From CBDBKE01 sp965218055 (GTDB lineage: Bacteria > Acidobacteriota > Terriglobia > JAJPHL01 > JAPKYU01), in NCBI GenBank assembly GCA_965218055.1, contig CBDCKA010000002.1, forward strand, positions 2,914,001-2,978,000: a stretch of 64,000 bases of DNA. The letters run 5' to 3'. Shown in pieces: positions 40,705 to 48,753 of this stretch. Each line of letters begins with the position of its first letter. The stretch's first letter is position 1. Under the pieces are notes generated by a model, which had not been told where the DNA came from, made no database searches, and saw only the letters and a list, made by a program, of their open reading frames with translations. The position numbers were made by a program, and so were the translations under genes.

Positions 40705-41245
40705 CCAGCCTGCTCTCGACCACACCGAGTACTCGGCCTGCCTGGCTGCATTCTGCAACTCACTGGGGCGCCACTTGGGGGAAACCGAGGCCTACCTGGC
40801 AAAGCTGGCCGGCAGGCGCAAGGGCGGCCACTTCGGTTGGGAGATCGCGCTGGACAAGGCCCGCTACGGCACCCTGATCGTTCTGGAGCGCTGGAAAGAG
40901 CTGAACGAAAGTTTCGCCGAGTCGCTCCGCAACACCCCCGCGCGGGCCCTGGCCGAAGCGGCTGCCTCCCGGTGCGACGGAGCCTCGGAGGCTCTACAGG
41001 CGGCCTACCTCAGCCTGGATCAGTTGGATGAGTACAGCGAGCTGTTTGTCCAGGAGGCGACCCGGCGGCTCCGGGCGGTCGAGGAACTCTTTGCTGAAGA
41101 ACGCGACGCCGCGTCGCGGGCAAGCAGCCAGTTTAGCCCAGAGAGTACCACTCTTACGGTGCTGGGCGGGGCTGCGGGACCTGCGTCCTCCGAGAGATTC
41201 CAGCGCGTGTATGACAGCTTTCTCACCGATCTGGGTCGGCGGTAA
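40691..41245 (+). CDS. 184-aa helical hypothetical protein
   Basis: ATG 40691 overlaps the YkgJ-type stop by 14 nt. The protein is largely helical (HTEYSACLAAFCNSLGRHLGETEAYLAKLAG, then LIVLERWKELNESFAESLRNTP, LDEYSELFVQEATRRLRAVEEL) with a Ser/Thr/Gly/Ala-rich spacer before a final helix. No signal peptide or membrane segment. No family recognised. The overlap suggests coupling to the YkgJ-type protein. Confidence 0.65.
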   Translation: MRILDQPALDHTEYSACLAAFCNSLGRHLGETEAYLAKLAGRRKGGHFGWEIALDKARYGTLIVLERWKELNESFAESLRNTPARALAEAAASRCDGASEALQAAYLSLDQLDEYSELFVQEATRRLRAVEELFAEERDAASRASSQFSPESTTLTVLGGAAGPASSERFQRVYDSFLTDLGRR

Positions 41246-41297
41246 GAGGGCGTGGCTTTCGGCTGTTCCGGTGCCTTGACCGAGGGGAAGGAACCTG

Positions 41298-41654
41298 ATG
41301 GATGAGTTTTGGCGGGAAGAGGTCATCGGATTTGCGCTCGACCACGATACAGAGCGTCATGTCGCCGAGCAAAAAGCCGCCATTGCTGCCAATCCAGAGG
41401 ATGCCCGCCCCTACCTGAACCTCGGCCTGCTCTACCAGATCCAGTACAAGCAGGACCTTGCCGTCGAGTATTTCCTCAAGGCGCTTTCGCTCGACCCCCG
41501 CCTGGCCGAAGCCCACGTCAGCCTTGGACGCGTCTACGCGGTGCGCGGCGAAACAGAGAAAGCCTGGGAGCACGCGCACGTCGCGGCCGCCATGGGCAAC
41601 AACCAGCTCCTGAAACAGCTTGAGCGATACCAGCAGGATACGAACGCTAAATAA
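41298..41654 (+). CDS. TPR-repeat protein
   Basis: 118 aa. Two to three tetratricopeptide units: ARPYLNLGLLYQIQYKQDLAVEYFLKALSLDPRLAEAHVSLGRVYAVRGETEKAWEHAHVAAAMG shows the W/LG-Y-A-A-P pattern. TPRs mediate protein-protein binding. GGAAGGAA lies just upstream of ATG 41298. It is the last plus-strand gene of the 39.9-41.7 kb group; the 41655-41731 gap to the convergent gene holds nothing recognisable. Confidence 0.8.
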   Translation: MDEFWREEVIGFALDHDTERHVAEQKAAIAANPEDARPYLNLGLLYQIQYKQDLAVEYFLKALSLDPRLAEAHVSLGRVYAVRGETEKAWEHAHVAAAMGNNQLLKQLERYQQDTNAK

Positions 41655-41731
41655 AGTAATACATTAATGCGTCTCCCGCCGGCACTCTCGCCCACGCTCA
41701 ATTCTCTCCGGCATTCTCTCTAGTTGGCTCC

Positions 41732-43051
41732 CTAGCGGGGTTGCTCCAGAACCTTGCGGACCGCGGCGTGCGAGGTCAGGTAGTCCGGGTCATGGGGGCG
41801 AAGTAATAGCCCCTGCTGATAGATACGATCGGCTTCGGCGAAGCGCCCGGTCGTATAGTACAAGTAGCCCAGGCTCATCACAGCCGTCTTGGAACTGGGG
41901 GTGACGCGCAGGGTGTGGGTCCACAGCGTCTCGGTGTGGCGCCAGTTGTGGATCGCGACCACCGAAAGCGCGCCCCAGACCAACAGCAACGCCATGGCCG
42001 CTACCGTCGCAACGCGGCTGCTGGCCGCGTAGCCGATCAGCAAAGCGAGACCCAGCACCGCGACATACGCATAGCGGTCCTGCGCCTGACGCATGGCTGG
42101 CAGGACGACGCTGGAAGCCAGGACAGGGGTCATCGGCAAGAAGACGAGCAGCAGGGCAACCCGCGCCTCCCGGTAGCGGGTCGCGGCCCAGGCTGCCAAA
42201 GCGCACACGATCGCAAAGGCCACCCAGGCGGCGGGCGGATGCGCCAGGTGGTACTCGGGAGCCAGCGGCCACGGCCAAATCAGCTTCTTCGTGTACTGCA
42301 AGGCCGCGGCGGCAATCACGTGGAGGTGGCCCAGCAGCGGGCGCTGAGGCAGACCGGCAACGCCGTGGCCCAGCGTCGCAAAACGCAGCAATAGCGCGCC
42401 GCCGGCGATGGCAAACAACGGCCAAGCACGCCGTCGGACAAACAGCGCCGCCATCAGCGGCAGCGCCAATGCGGTTTCCTTGGTCAGGAAAGCCATGGCC
42501 GCGGCCAGGTAGCTGACGGCCAGCAGCCATCTTGGCCCGCGCTGCGCGCGGACCAGCGCGTACAGGCTCAGCAGCATCAGGGCGCCGGCCAGCACCTCGG
42601 AGAACGCCGCCATCCAGGCCACCGCTTCCACATGGACTGGGTGGACTACGAAGAGTGCTGCCGCGATCCAGGCAACGCGGATTTCCACAAACTCCAGCAG
42701 CAGCAAGAACGCCAGCACGGCGGCGGCGGCGTGTACGGCCAGGGACGCAAAATGCAAGCCGAAGGGCTGCAAACCGAACAGTCGGGCCAACCAGGAGTGC
42801 GCGAGAAACTGGAGCGGACGGTAAACCATGTACTGCGCGTTCTCCTTCTGGACGGGGTAGGCGTCGGGGCTGAAGACCGAGATGATGGTTTCCTTGAACA
42901 GACGGGGGTTGTCGAAGTAGAGGTACTCGTCGTCCCAGATGAAGGCGCCACCCAGGGCGTGCGCGTACACCAGGCCAGCCAGCAGCACCAACGCTATCGC
43001 CCCCCGGCGCACCGTCAGGAGCGGGCACTCTAGCATGGCAGATAATTTCAT
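41732..43051 (-). CDS. GT-C-type membrane protein with C-terminal TPR
   Basis: 439 aa, ten or more membrane helices. Shortly after the first helix comes AFIWDDEYLYFDNPRLF, the acidic first-loop motif of GT-C glycosyltransferases (PMT/ArnT/TMTC type), and FVVHPVHVEAVAWMAAFSEVLAG closely resembles the HP(V/I)HxEAVxW signature of TMTC-like proteins. The last ~60 residues form a TPR-like unit (MSLGYLYYTTGRFAEADRIYQQGLLLRPHDPDY). Likely transfers a lipid-linked sugar outside the membrane or is a TMTC-like relative; substrate unknown. The start could also be ATG 43036. Confidence 0.75.
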   Translation of the reverse strand: MKLSAMLECPLLTVRRGAIALVLLAGLVYAHALGGAFIWDDEYLYFDNPRLFKETIISVFSPDAYPVQKENAQYMVYRPLQFLAHSWLARLFGLQPFGLHFASLAVHAAAAVLAFLLLLEFVEIRVAWIAAALFVVHPVHVEAVAWMAAFSEVLAGALMLLSLYALVRAQRGPRWLLAVSYLAAAMAFLTKETALALPLMAALFVRRRAWPLFAIAGGALLLRFATLGHGVAGLPQRPLLGHLHVIAAAALQYTKKLIWPWPLAPEYHLAHPPAAWVAFAIVCALAAWAATRYREARVALLLVFLPMTPVLASSVVLPAMRQAQDRYAYVAVLGLALLIGYAASSRVATVAAMALLLVWGALSVVAIHNWRHTETLWTHTLRVTPSSKTAVMSLGYLYYTTGRFAEADRIYQQGLLLRPHDPDYLTSHAAVRKVLEQPR

Positions 43052-43070
43052 TGCTTGCAGCCGGCATCCA

Positions 43071-45488
43071 CTATTTCACGGCCTTGGTTGAGGTTTTCTC
43101 CGAAAGAATCCACTTGTCCGGATCGAGTTGCAACTTTTTGGGCCGCATAGGAACCTTTATCTTAAAGGCTGTCTGCGGTCCCATAGCATGCACGGTGCCG
43201 CGAGCGGCTTTGTCTTTCCCAAACCGTATCACCAGGGGCAGGGGCATAAACCAGTTCTTCGGTGCCTTGTCCTGATAAACTGTTCCCTTCGTTATCCAGG
43301 AACCGTCCGGCTGCTTCTCTAGCTGGTATTCCAATCGATAAGATGGTAGATGTGCCTCATAGACCCACTGTCGGAAGAACCAATTGAGGTCCTTTAGCCT
43401 GTATTTCTTCCCTATAACCGAGCGCGAGAAATGCTCGTTGGCGACTGCGCGAAAACTATCGGTGGTAGCAGGGCGGTTGTGGTGTCGCCGCACGAAATCG
43501 CGCATCATATCGTAAAACGCTTTGTCCTTGCCCGTGCCCGTATCCGTGAACAGGAAGTGGAGCATACGCAGCACTAGGGCGCCCTTGTTATAGATCAGGG
43601 TGGAATAGGCACCCTGGGTTTCGCGCGTGCTGAGGCGATGCCCGAGGATGATTGGCCCCACGTCCACCAAGCGTCCTTTGCCAATGCCAGTGTCGGTCTT
43701 TGGCGGATCCTTCAAAGACCTGCGCATTGCGCGAATCAGTTCTTTTTCCGCGCCCCTCTTGGCCCGCCCCTGCGTATAGAGAATACCCGAGTACTCGGCG
43801 AAACCTTCGCTGAGCCACTGGTCGCGATAAGAACGCCAGCCGACAACATTGCCCCACCACTGATGGGAGGTCTCGTGGGCAATGAAGGAGTATGCATATT
43901 TGGTGCCGCTGTCGGACCGCGGTAGGAGCATCATCGACGGGAACCCCTGGCCGAAGCCGCGCGGATGGTACATGGCCCCGAAGCTTGCGTAGGGGTAGGT
44001 GCCAAAGAGCACGCTGAAAAACTGGACACAATTCATTAGCTCAGCCACGATGAAGTCTTCCTTGATGGCCAGAATGGAGCCTGGCAAGGAATAGAATTCG
44101 ACGGGCAGATCTCCTTCCTTTCTTTTCACTATTTCGGTGTGGCGTTCAAGGCGGCCAACGCCAAATGTGACCATTTTGACAGGCGTCTCCATCTTCCATT
44201 GGGTGACCATCTCGGAATCATTTCCTGGCGCCATCTCTTCGCGAATGCGAACCCCCACCGACGCCACGCGGTGATGTTTCCGGTGGCGGAAAGTCAGGTC
44301 GTAGGTCGAGAGTTTCAGAAAACCGTGGCGGGGATACCACCCACGGGTAGCTCGGGGATAGAAGCACTGCAGGATGAGATCGTCATCGTACATAAAATCA
44401 CCCTCGAGCTCCATCACGACCGAAAACTCCTCCCCGGCGGCTCGCGGAGCAGGCAGGAATAGCGTCAGGCCGCCTTCCCAGTCCTCCTGGACGGCACCGA
44501 GTCGGCTGCCGTCGGCAAAGCGGACCGCTTTCAACCGCATGGCCTTCTTCAGGCGGACCGATCGCTTTTCGGGCAACGACTCATTGATCACCAGCGGGAT
44601 TGCGCGCAGACCACTGGCCGCCGATGCAAAATCCATGCGTACCTCGAGCTTCAGGAGTTTTTTGGGGCGGCGGACATCAACCTGCATGGCGTAGTGTTTA
44701 ATTGCAACCAAGTCGAATGAATCGGAGTACGTTGTTCGGCGGCGCTCATAGTCCTCCAAGCTGTAAAAGGCGACCCAGACGTCATTCCTGGAATCTCTGT
44801 GGTCGTGTGCAAAGATCAGCCCTTTCGTCCCATCGTTCAGGTTAAAGGTGGCCACGGGGAGTCGCTCCTGGTAGTCGAGCAAGAACGTAAAGCGGCCTCT
44901 CTTCCCTTTGTCGAACTGTGCCAGAAAAAACCCGAGGCTTTCCTGGTTCAACACAGAGACCGCAAGGCGAGCAGAAAGGTTTGCACCGGTTTCCTTCAGG
45001 AGCTGGGGCTCGAATTTCGCAGCCAGTTTTTCCGCTCTGGCGATGGGTGTTCCAGCCGGGCTCAGGTTTTTTCCGATGTAGTCAAAGGTGTCGTCGGTGA
45101 AACGCAGCACGGCCCGCCGAAAGTCGGATTCAACCACGTCAGCGTTGAGCATGCGACGTACATGGTCGCGTTCGAAGCTGCTGGGCGGCAACTCAGCGCG
45201 GAACTTCCCGGCCCCGAGGAAAACGGCACCGCGCACTCGGCCCGCCACTGGCCGCTCAAAGTAGAAGGTACCGTTGAAGGTCATCTCTGCTCGGTCTCGC
45301 TTTAGCGTTACGTTCTCGGCGACGGCAGTTCCCCCGGAGAGCTGAAACTGCTTCAAGGCTTGGTATAGCTCGAGCCCGGTTCCCTGACTGGCCTCTTGCG
45401 CCAGCGTCGGAGGCGCGCACAGGATCAAGCCAAGAAACAGTCCCCAAGAAAGACCGTATGGCCATCGAAAGAGTTGGCTAAGTTTCAT
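43071..45488 (-). CDS. M1-family metallopeptidase, secreted
   Basis: 805 aa from ATG 45488 (MKLSQLFRWPYGLSWGLFLGLILC...LAQ, signal peptide); upstream in-frame starts at 45527 and 45554 would bury this leader. Gluzincin zinc site HETSHQWWGN followed after 18 residues by Glu in WLSEGFAEY (HExxH-x18-E). The canonical GAMEN exopeptidase loop is not evident; GFGQGFPSMMLL occupies that place, so aminopeptidase activity is less certain. A ~330-residue N-terminal region precedes the M1 part and is not assigned. Probably periplasmic or surface peptide degradation. It lies 20 nt upstream of the GT-C gene. Confidence 0.87.
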   Translation of the reverse strand: MKLSQLFRWPYGLSWGLFLGLILCAPPTLAQEASQGTGLELYQALKQFQLSGGTAVAENVTLKRDRAEMTFNGTFYFERPVAGRVRGAVFLGAGKFRAELPPSSFERDHVRRMLNADVVESDFRRAVLRFTDDTFDYIGKNLSPAGTPIARAEKLAAKFEPQLLKETGANLSARLAVSVLNQESLGFFLAQFDKGKRGRFTFLLDYQERLPVATFNLNDGTKGLIFAHDHRDSRNDVWVAFYSLEDYERRRTTYSDSFDLVAIKHYAMQVDVRRPKKLLKLEVRMDFASAASGLRAIPLVINESLPEKRSVRLKKAMRLKAVRFADGSRLGAVQEDWEGGLTLFLPAPRAAGEEFSVVMELEGDFMYDDDLILQCFYPRATRGWYPRHGFLKLSTYDLTFRHRKHHRVASVGVRIREEMAPGNDSEMVTQWKMETPVKMVTFGVGRLERHTEIVKRKEGDLPVEFYSLPGSILAIKEDFIVAELMNCVQFFSVLFGTYPYASFGAMYHPRGFGQGFPSMMLLPRSDSGTKYAYSFIAHETSHQWWGNVVGWRSYRDQWLSEGFAEYSGILYTQGRAKRGAEKELIRAMRRSLKDPPKTDTGIGKGRLVDVGPIILGHRLSTRETQGAYSTLIYNKGALVLRMLHFLFTDTGTGKDKAFYDMMRDFVRRHHNRPATTDSFRAVANEHFSRSVIGKKYRLKDLNWFFRQWVYEAHLPSYRLEYQLEKQPDGSWITKGTVYQDKAPKNWFMPLPLVIRFGKDKAARGTVHAMGPQTAFKIKVPMRPKKLQLDPDKWILSEKTSTKAVK

Positions 45489-45697
45489 CGCTGCCCCCAG
45501 GAGAGAAGCCCCGAAAATTTCTCCCATTGTATCAATCGGCTGAGGCAGAATCAATTCCCGCAGGTTCGGCTACATTCATCCGGACAGGCGTTGTGCGGCG
45601 TAGAGCCGCATAATTGCCAAGGGCTTAGTGCTAAATTTGAGGAATTGCCAAGAGGTAAGCCAAGCAGTCTAAGTCCATGGCCGCTTGAGGTTACCTA

Positions 45698-46564
45698 CTA
45701 CAGATACTTGCCTACCAGCAGCTCCAGCTTCTGGCGGGTGGCGGGTGGGATTTTACTGCGGTCGGTAATAATGGCGTGCGACAGAGCGGAGCCGCACTTG
45801 CAAGAGTGCTTCCGCGGCATGGACTCCAGGGCCCTGGTGAGCACCCGGACGGCGTTAGCAGCATTCTTGTTCAGATAGTGAATCACCTCGGTCACTGTGA
45901 CGGCATCGTGCCCCGGGTGCCAGCAATCATAGTCGGTGACCATGGCCACGGTGGCGTAACAGAGTTCGGCCTCGCGCGCCAGCTTGGCCTCCTGCACATT
46001 GGTCATCCCGATGACGTCCATCCCCCAGGAGCGGTACACCTCAGATTCAGCTTTGCTGGAAAAGTTGGGGCCCTCGATGCACAGATACGTCCCGCCAGAC
46101 TTGGCCGGCACGCCGACCGCCTGGCAAGCCTGATAGGCAACCTTGGCCACTTCCGAACAGACCGGGTCGGCAAAGCTGATGTGCACCACCAAGCCGTCGC
46201 CAAAGAAGGTGGAGACCCGCAACTTTGTATGGTCATAGAACTGGTCGGGAATCAGGAACTCCAGCGGGTGATGCTCCCCCTTGAGCGAACCCACGGCGCT
46301 AAAGGAAATCACGCGCTCCACGCCCAGTTTCTTGAAGCCGTATATGTTGGCGCGGAAATTCAGCTCTGTGGGCATAATGCGGTGGCCGCGTCCATGCCGC
46401 GCCAGAAACGCCACGCGGCGCCCGGCCAGAGTGCCCAGCAGGTAGCTATCGGAAGGGCTCCCCCACGGTGTCTCGAGCTCCACCTGCTGTGTTTCCTCGA
46501 GCCCCTCCACGGTGTAGAGGCCGCTTCCGCCGATAATGCCGATTTCTGCGCCCGCTTCTGCCAT
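45698..46564 (-). CDS. mtnP: S-methyl-5'-thioadenosine phosphorylase
   Basis: 288 aa. Phosphorolysis of methylthioadenosine to adenine and methylthioribose-1-phosphate in methionine salvage. EIGIIGGSGLY, FLARHGRGHRIMPTELNFRANIYG, FSAVGSLKGEHHPLEFLIPDQFYDHT and GTYLCIEGPNFSSKAESEVYRSWGMDVIGMTNVQEAKLARE are characteristic; the TDYDCWHPGHDAVTV segment favours MTAP over purine nucleoside phosphorylase. Last gene of the yjbQ...mce minus-strand series, 28 nt after mce. The downstream 45555-45697 gap has a short GC hairpin (45594-45610) without a T run. Confidence 0.92.
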   Translation of the reverse strand: MAEAGAEIGIIGGSGLYTVEGLEETQQVELETPWGSPSDSYLLGTLAGRRVAFLARHGRGHRIMPTELNFRANIYGFKKLGVERVISFSAVGSLKGEHHPLEFLIPDQFYDHTKLRVSTFFGDGLVVHISFADPVCSEVAKVAYQACQAVGVPAKSGGTYLCIEGPNFSSKAESEVYRSWGMDVIGMTNVQEAKLAREAELCYATVAMVTDYDCWHPGHDAVTVTEVIHYLNKNAANAVRVLTRALESMPRKHSCKCGSALSHAIITDRSKIPPATRQKLELLVGKYL

Positions 46565-46592
46565 CCTACTCCTTTCCGCTGCCTAGCTGCCC

Positions 46593-47006
46593 CTACTGGC
46601 CTTTCTCTTCTTCGATCAGCTCCAGCAGCACGCCCCCGGCGCTCTCGGGGTGAACAAATACGTACCGCTGCCCGCCGGCCCCGCGTCCCGGCTCGGCGCT
46701 GATCAGGCGGAGGCCCGCTGCTTTCATTCGCTCCACCACGGCCGCCAGATTTTCGACCCGAAGCGCAATGTGGTGCAGCCCCTCGCCGCGCTTCGCCAGA
46801 AAACGAGCGATGGGAGAATCCTCGGCGGTGGCCTCCAGCAGCTCGATGCGGCTCTCGCCCAACGGCAGCATAGCCAGCCGCACCTTCTCGGCTTCCACCG
46901 TCTCGATGCCGGCCACTTCCATTTGCAGATGTTTGGTGTAGAACTCGAGCGCCGCCTCCAGTGACCGGACTGCGATCCCAATGTGATCCACGACGTAGCG
47001 ACTCAC
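46593..47006 (-). CDS. mce: Methylmalonyl-CoA epimerase
   Basis: 137 aa glyoxalase/VOC fold. Interconverts (R)- and (S)-methylmalonyl-CoA. VVDHIGIAVRSLEAALEFYTKHL, LPLGESRIELLEATAEDSPIARFLAKRGEGLHHIALRVENL and FVHPESAGGVLLELIEE carry the His/Glu metal ligands. It overlaps meaB by 4 nt (ATGA). Together with meaB this marks propionyl-CoA/methylmalonyl-CoA metabolism; the mutase itself is not in the window. Confidence 0.94.
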   Translation of the reverse strand: MSRYVVDHIGIAVRSLEAALEFYTKHLQMEVAGIETVEAEKVRLAMLPLGESRIELLEATAEDSPIARFLAKRGEGLHHIALRVENLAAVVERMKAAGLRLISAEPGRGAGGQRYVFVHPESAGGVLLELIEEEKGQ

Positions 47007-47953
47007 AGGCCCGCCTTCCTCATGACTTCATCCACCACAGAGTAGGGGTCCACCTTGCGCGCCGCCACTCGCGCCGCGTACTCGTCCAACAGGCCGTTGT
47101 CCAGCGCCTCAACGACCACGCGGTTCAGCAGCCGCTCCCGCAGCAGCGCCAGCAGCCGCTGGCGCCAGATTTGCCGCGCCTTCTGCCCGGCCAGCCCGGC
47201 GCTGTCGAGGAACCCCCGGTAGCGCTCGATCGCGGCCAGCAACTCTTCCACCCCGGCTCCTTCGGTGGCCACCGTCTTGAGCACCGGCGGCGCCCAGCCG
47301 TCGGCGCGCTGGGAGATGGCGAGCAAGGCGTGGAGTTCCTGCTCGAGCCGGTCGCTGTCCGCCCGGTCGGCCTTGTTGATGGCGAAGATGTCGGCAATTT
47401 CCATCAGGCCGGCCTTAATGGTCTGCACGCCGTCACCCATGCCGGGGACCAGCAGCAGCACGGTGACGTCGGCAAGCTTCGCAACGTCCACCTCATCCTG
47501 GCCCACACCCACCGTTTCCACCAGGACACGGTCCCGGCCGGCGGCGTCGAGCAGGGTGGCCACGTCCGCGGTGGCACGCGCCAGGCCACCCAGGTTGCCG
47601 CGGGTAGCCATGCTGCGGATGTAAATCCCCGGGTCGCTACTGTGACCCTGCATGCGAATCCGGTCGCCCAGGATGGCGCCGCCCGAATATGGACTGCTAG
47701 GATCGACGGCGATGATCCCGATCGTTTTTTCCTGCCGGCGGTAGCCGGCAGCCATGCGGTCCACCAGCGTGCTCTTGCCCGCGCCGGGCGATCCGGTAAT
47801 GCCCACCACCAGCGCGCGTCCGGAGTGCGGGAACAACTGCCTGAGCAAATCATCCGCCTGCGGGTCGCCATTTTCGACGGCGGTGATTGCCCGGGCCAGG
47901 GCGCGCAGGTCACCTGCCAGAATACGCTGGACCGTGGCTTCAGCCGTGCTCAT
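47003..47953 (-). CDS. meaB: Methylmalonyl-CoA mutase-associated GTPase MeaB
   Basis: 316 aa. G3E-type GTPase protecting and loading the B12-dependent methylmalonyl-CoA mutase. Walker A GITGSPGAGKSTL, AVDPSSPYSGGAILGDRIRM, VETVGVGQDEVDV, and NKADRAD for guanine recognition. The C-terminal part (VDPYSVVDEVMRKAGL) is the usual dimerisation end. Start at ATG 47953 (MSTAEATVQ); a GTG 24 nt upstream lies in a CCTTGAGGTGTG direct repeat. Coupled to mce by a 4-nt overlap. Confidence 0.94.
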   Translation of the reverse strand: MSTAEATVQRILAGDLRALARAITAVENGDPQADDLLRQLFPHSGRALVVGITGSPGAGKSTLVDRMAAGYRRQEKTIGIIAVDPSSPYSGGAILGDRIRMQGHSSDPGIYIRSMATRGNLGGLARATADVATLLDAAGRDRVLVETVGVGQDEVDVAKLADVTVLLLVPGMGDGVQTIKAGLMEIADIFAINKADRADSDRLEQELHALLAISQRADGWAPPVLKTVATEGAGVEELLAAIERYRGFLDSAGLAGQKARQIWRQRLLALLRERLLNRVVVEALDNGLLDEYAARVAARKVDPYSVVDEVMRKAGL

Positions 47954-47964
47954 TTCTTCACACC

Positions 47965-48141
47965 TCAAGGCCTCCACACCTCAAGGGAAGAGACGGTGAC
48001 GATGTTGCTCGTGACGCCGTCGATGATGATCTCGACCGGCTGCTCCGGACCCGACGGGACATCCAATGGCACCTGCACGTTCAGGATTGTGGCAGCAAGA
48101 AGCAGCCACAGGGAAAGAAGCACGAACGCTTTTCCTTTCAT
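47965..48141 (-). CDS. Small 58-aa membrane/secreted protein
   Basis: ATG 48141 has GAGGGG 7 nt upstream. The product starts with one hydrophobic segment (MKGKAFVLLSLWLLLAATILNV) followed by a short beta-like tail (VPSGPEQPVEIIIDGVTSNIVTVSSLEVW). It ends 11 nt before meaB, so it may be cotranscribed. No family recognised; could be a single-pass membrane peptide. Confidence 0.6.
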   Translation of the reverse strand: MKGKAFVLLSLWLLLAATILNVQVPLDVPSGPEQPVEIIIDGVTSNIVTVSSLEVWRP

Positions 48142-48180
48142 CGCAGTCCCCTCAACAGGCTCCTGAAAAACCCTGACGTG

Positions 48181-48282
48181 TGTCACTCCGAGAGCCGACG
48201 CTCTTTGTCGGCCCGAGGAATCTGCTTGTCCGCCAAGCAACTCCGGTCGCAAACGAGATTGCTCGATTCGCTCGGAGTGACA
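48181..48282. repeat. Dispersed palindromic intergenic repeat, copy 2
   Basis: Arms TGTCACTCCGAG (48181-48192) and CTCGGAGTGACA (48271-48282) are perfect inverted complements; an internal hairpin GCCGACGCTCTTTGTCGGC and GAGGAATCTGCTTG follow. Same family as 4422-4506, with a longer centre. Confidence 0.75.
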
Positions 48283-48389
48283 GGGAAGCTACTTCTTGAC
48301 CGACCCACTTAAGAGCAAAAAGGCCGAGTCAGCGCCGTGGTTCCCACAGATATTGCCATTCGTCGCTCTGAGTCTCAAGCCTCACGGCG

Positions 48390-48732
48390 TCACTCGCCCA
48401 GGATGTGCCGCGCGATGATCAGGCGCTGGATTTCGCTGGTGCCCTCGCCGATGGTGCACAGCTTCACGTCGCGGTAATACTTTTCCGCCGGATAGTCCTT
48501 GATGAAGCCGTAGCCGCCGTGGATCTGCACCGCCTCGTTGGCTACCCGCTCCGCCGTATTCTTCGGGGAAGATCACGCCCATCAGGCCCATGGCCGCCAG
48601 CTTCGGTATGAGTTCTTCGGGGAATTGTGAGTCCTGGTCCCAACGCCGGACGTGGGGCGCGATTTCTGCTTTCGCAAATTCGCGGGCACTCTTACGAAGT
48701 TGGAGTTGCTCCGGCGTCAGTTCAAAGTCCAT
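48390..48732 (-). pseudogene. Acyl-CoA dehydrogenase with internal deletion and frameshift
   Basis: The first ~62 codons from ATG 48732 encode a normal acyl-CoA dehydrogenase N-terminus (MDFELTPEQLQLRKSAREFA, then GLMGVIFPEEYGGAG). At about 48550 the sequence jumps, one frame over, to a normal C-terminus: AERVANEAVQIHGGYGFIKD, YPAEKYYRDVKLCTIGEGTS, EIQRLIIARHILGE and stop at 48390. The ~270 residues between (FAD- and substrate-binding core) are missing. The junction sits in GGCGGAGCGG, suggesting deletion between short homologies. The product cannot be active. It lies 21 nt after ltaE and belongs to the meaB/mce region, so it was probably part of acyl-CoA catabolism. An assembly error is the alternative. 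Confidence 0.88.
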
Positions 48733-48753
48733 ACCCGGCTCCAGGATGCGGCG

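Noticed and set aside
45594..45610. GC hairpin TGCGGC/GCCGCA downstream of mtnP as terminator
   Set aside because: Six-bp stem without a T run on either strand; too weak to call.
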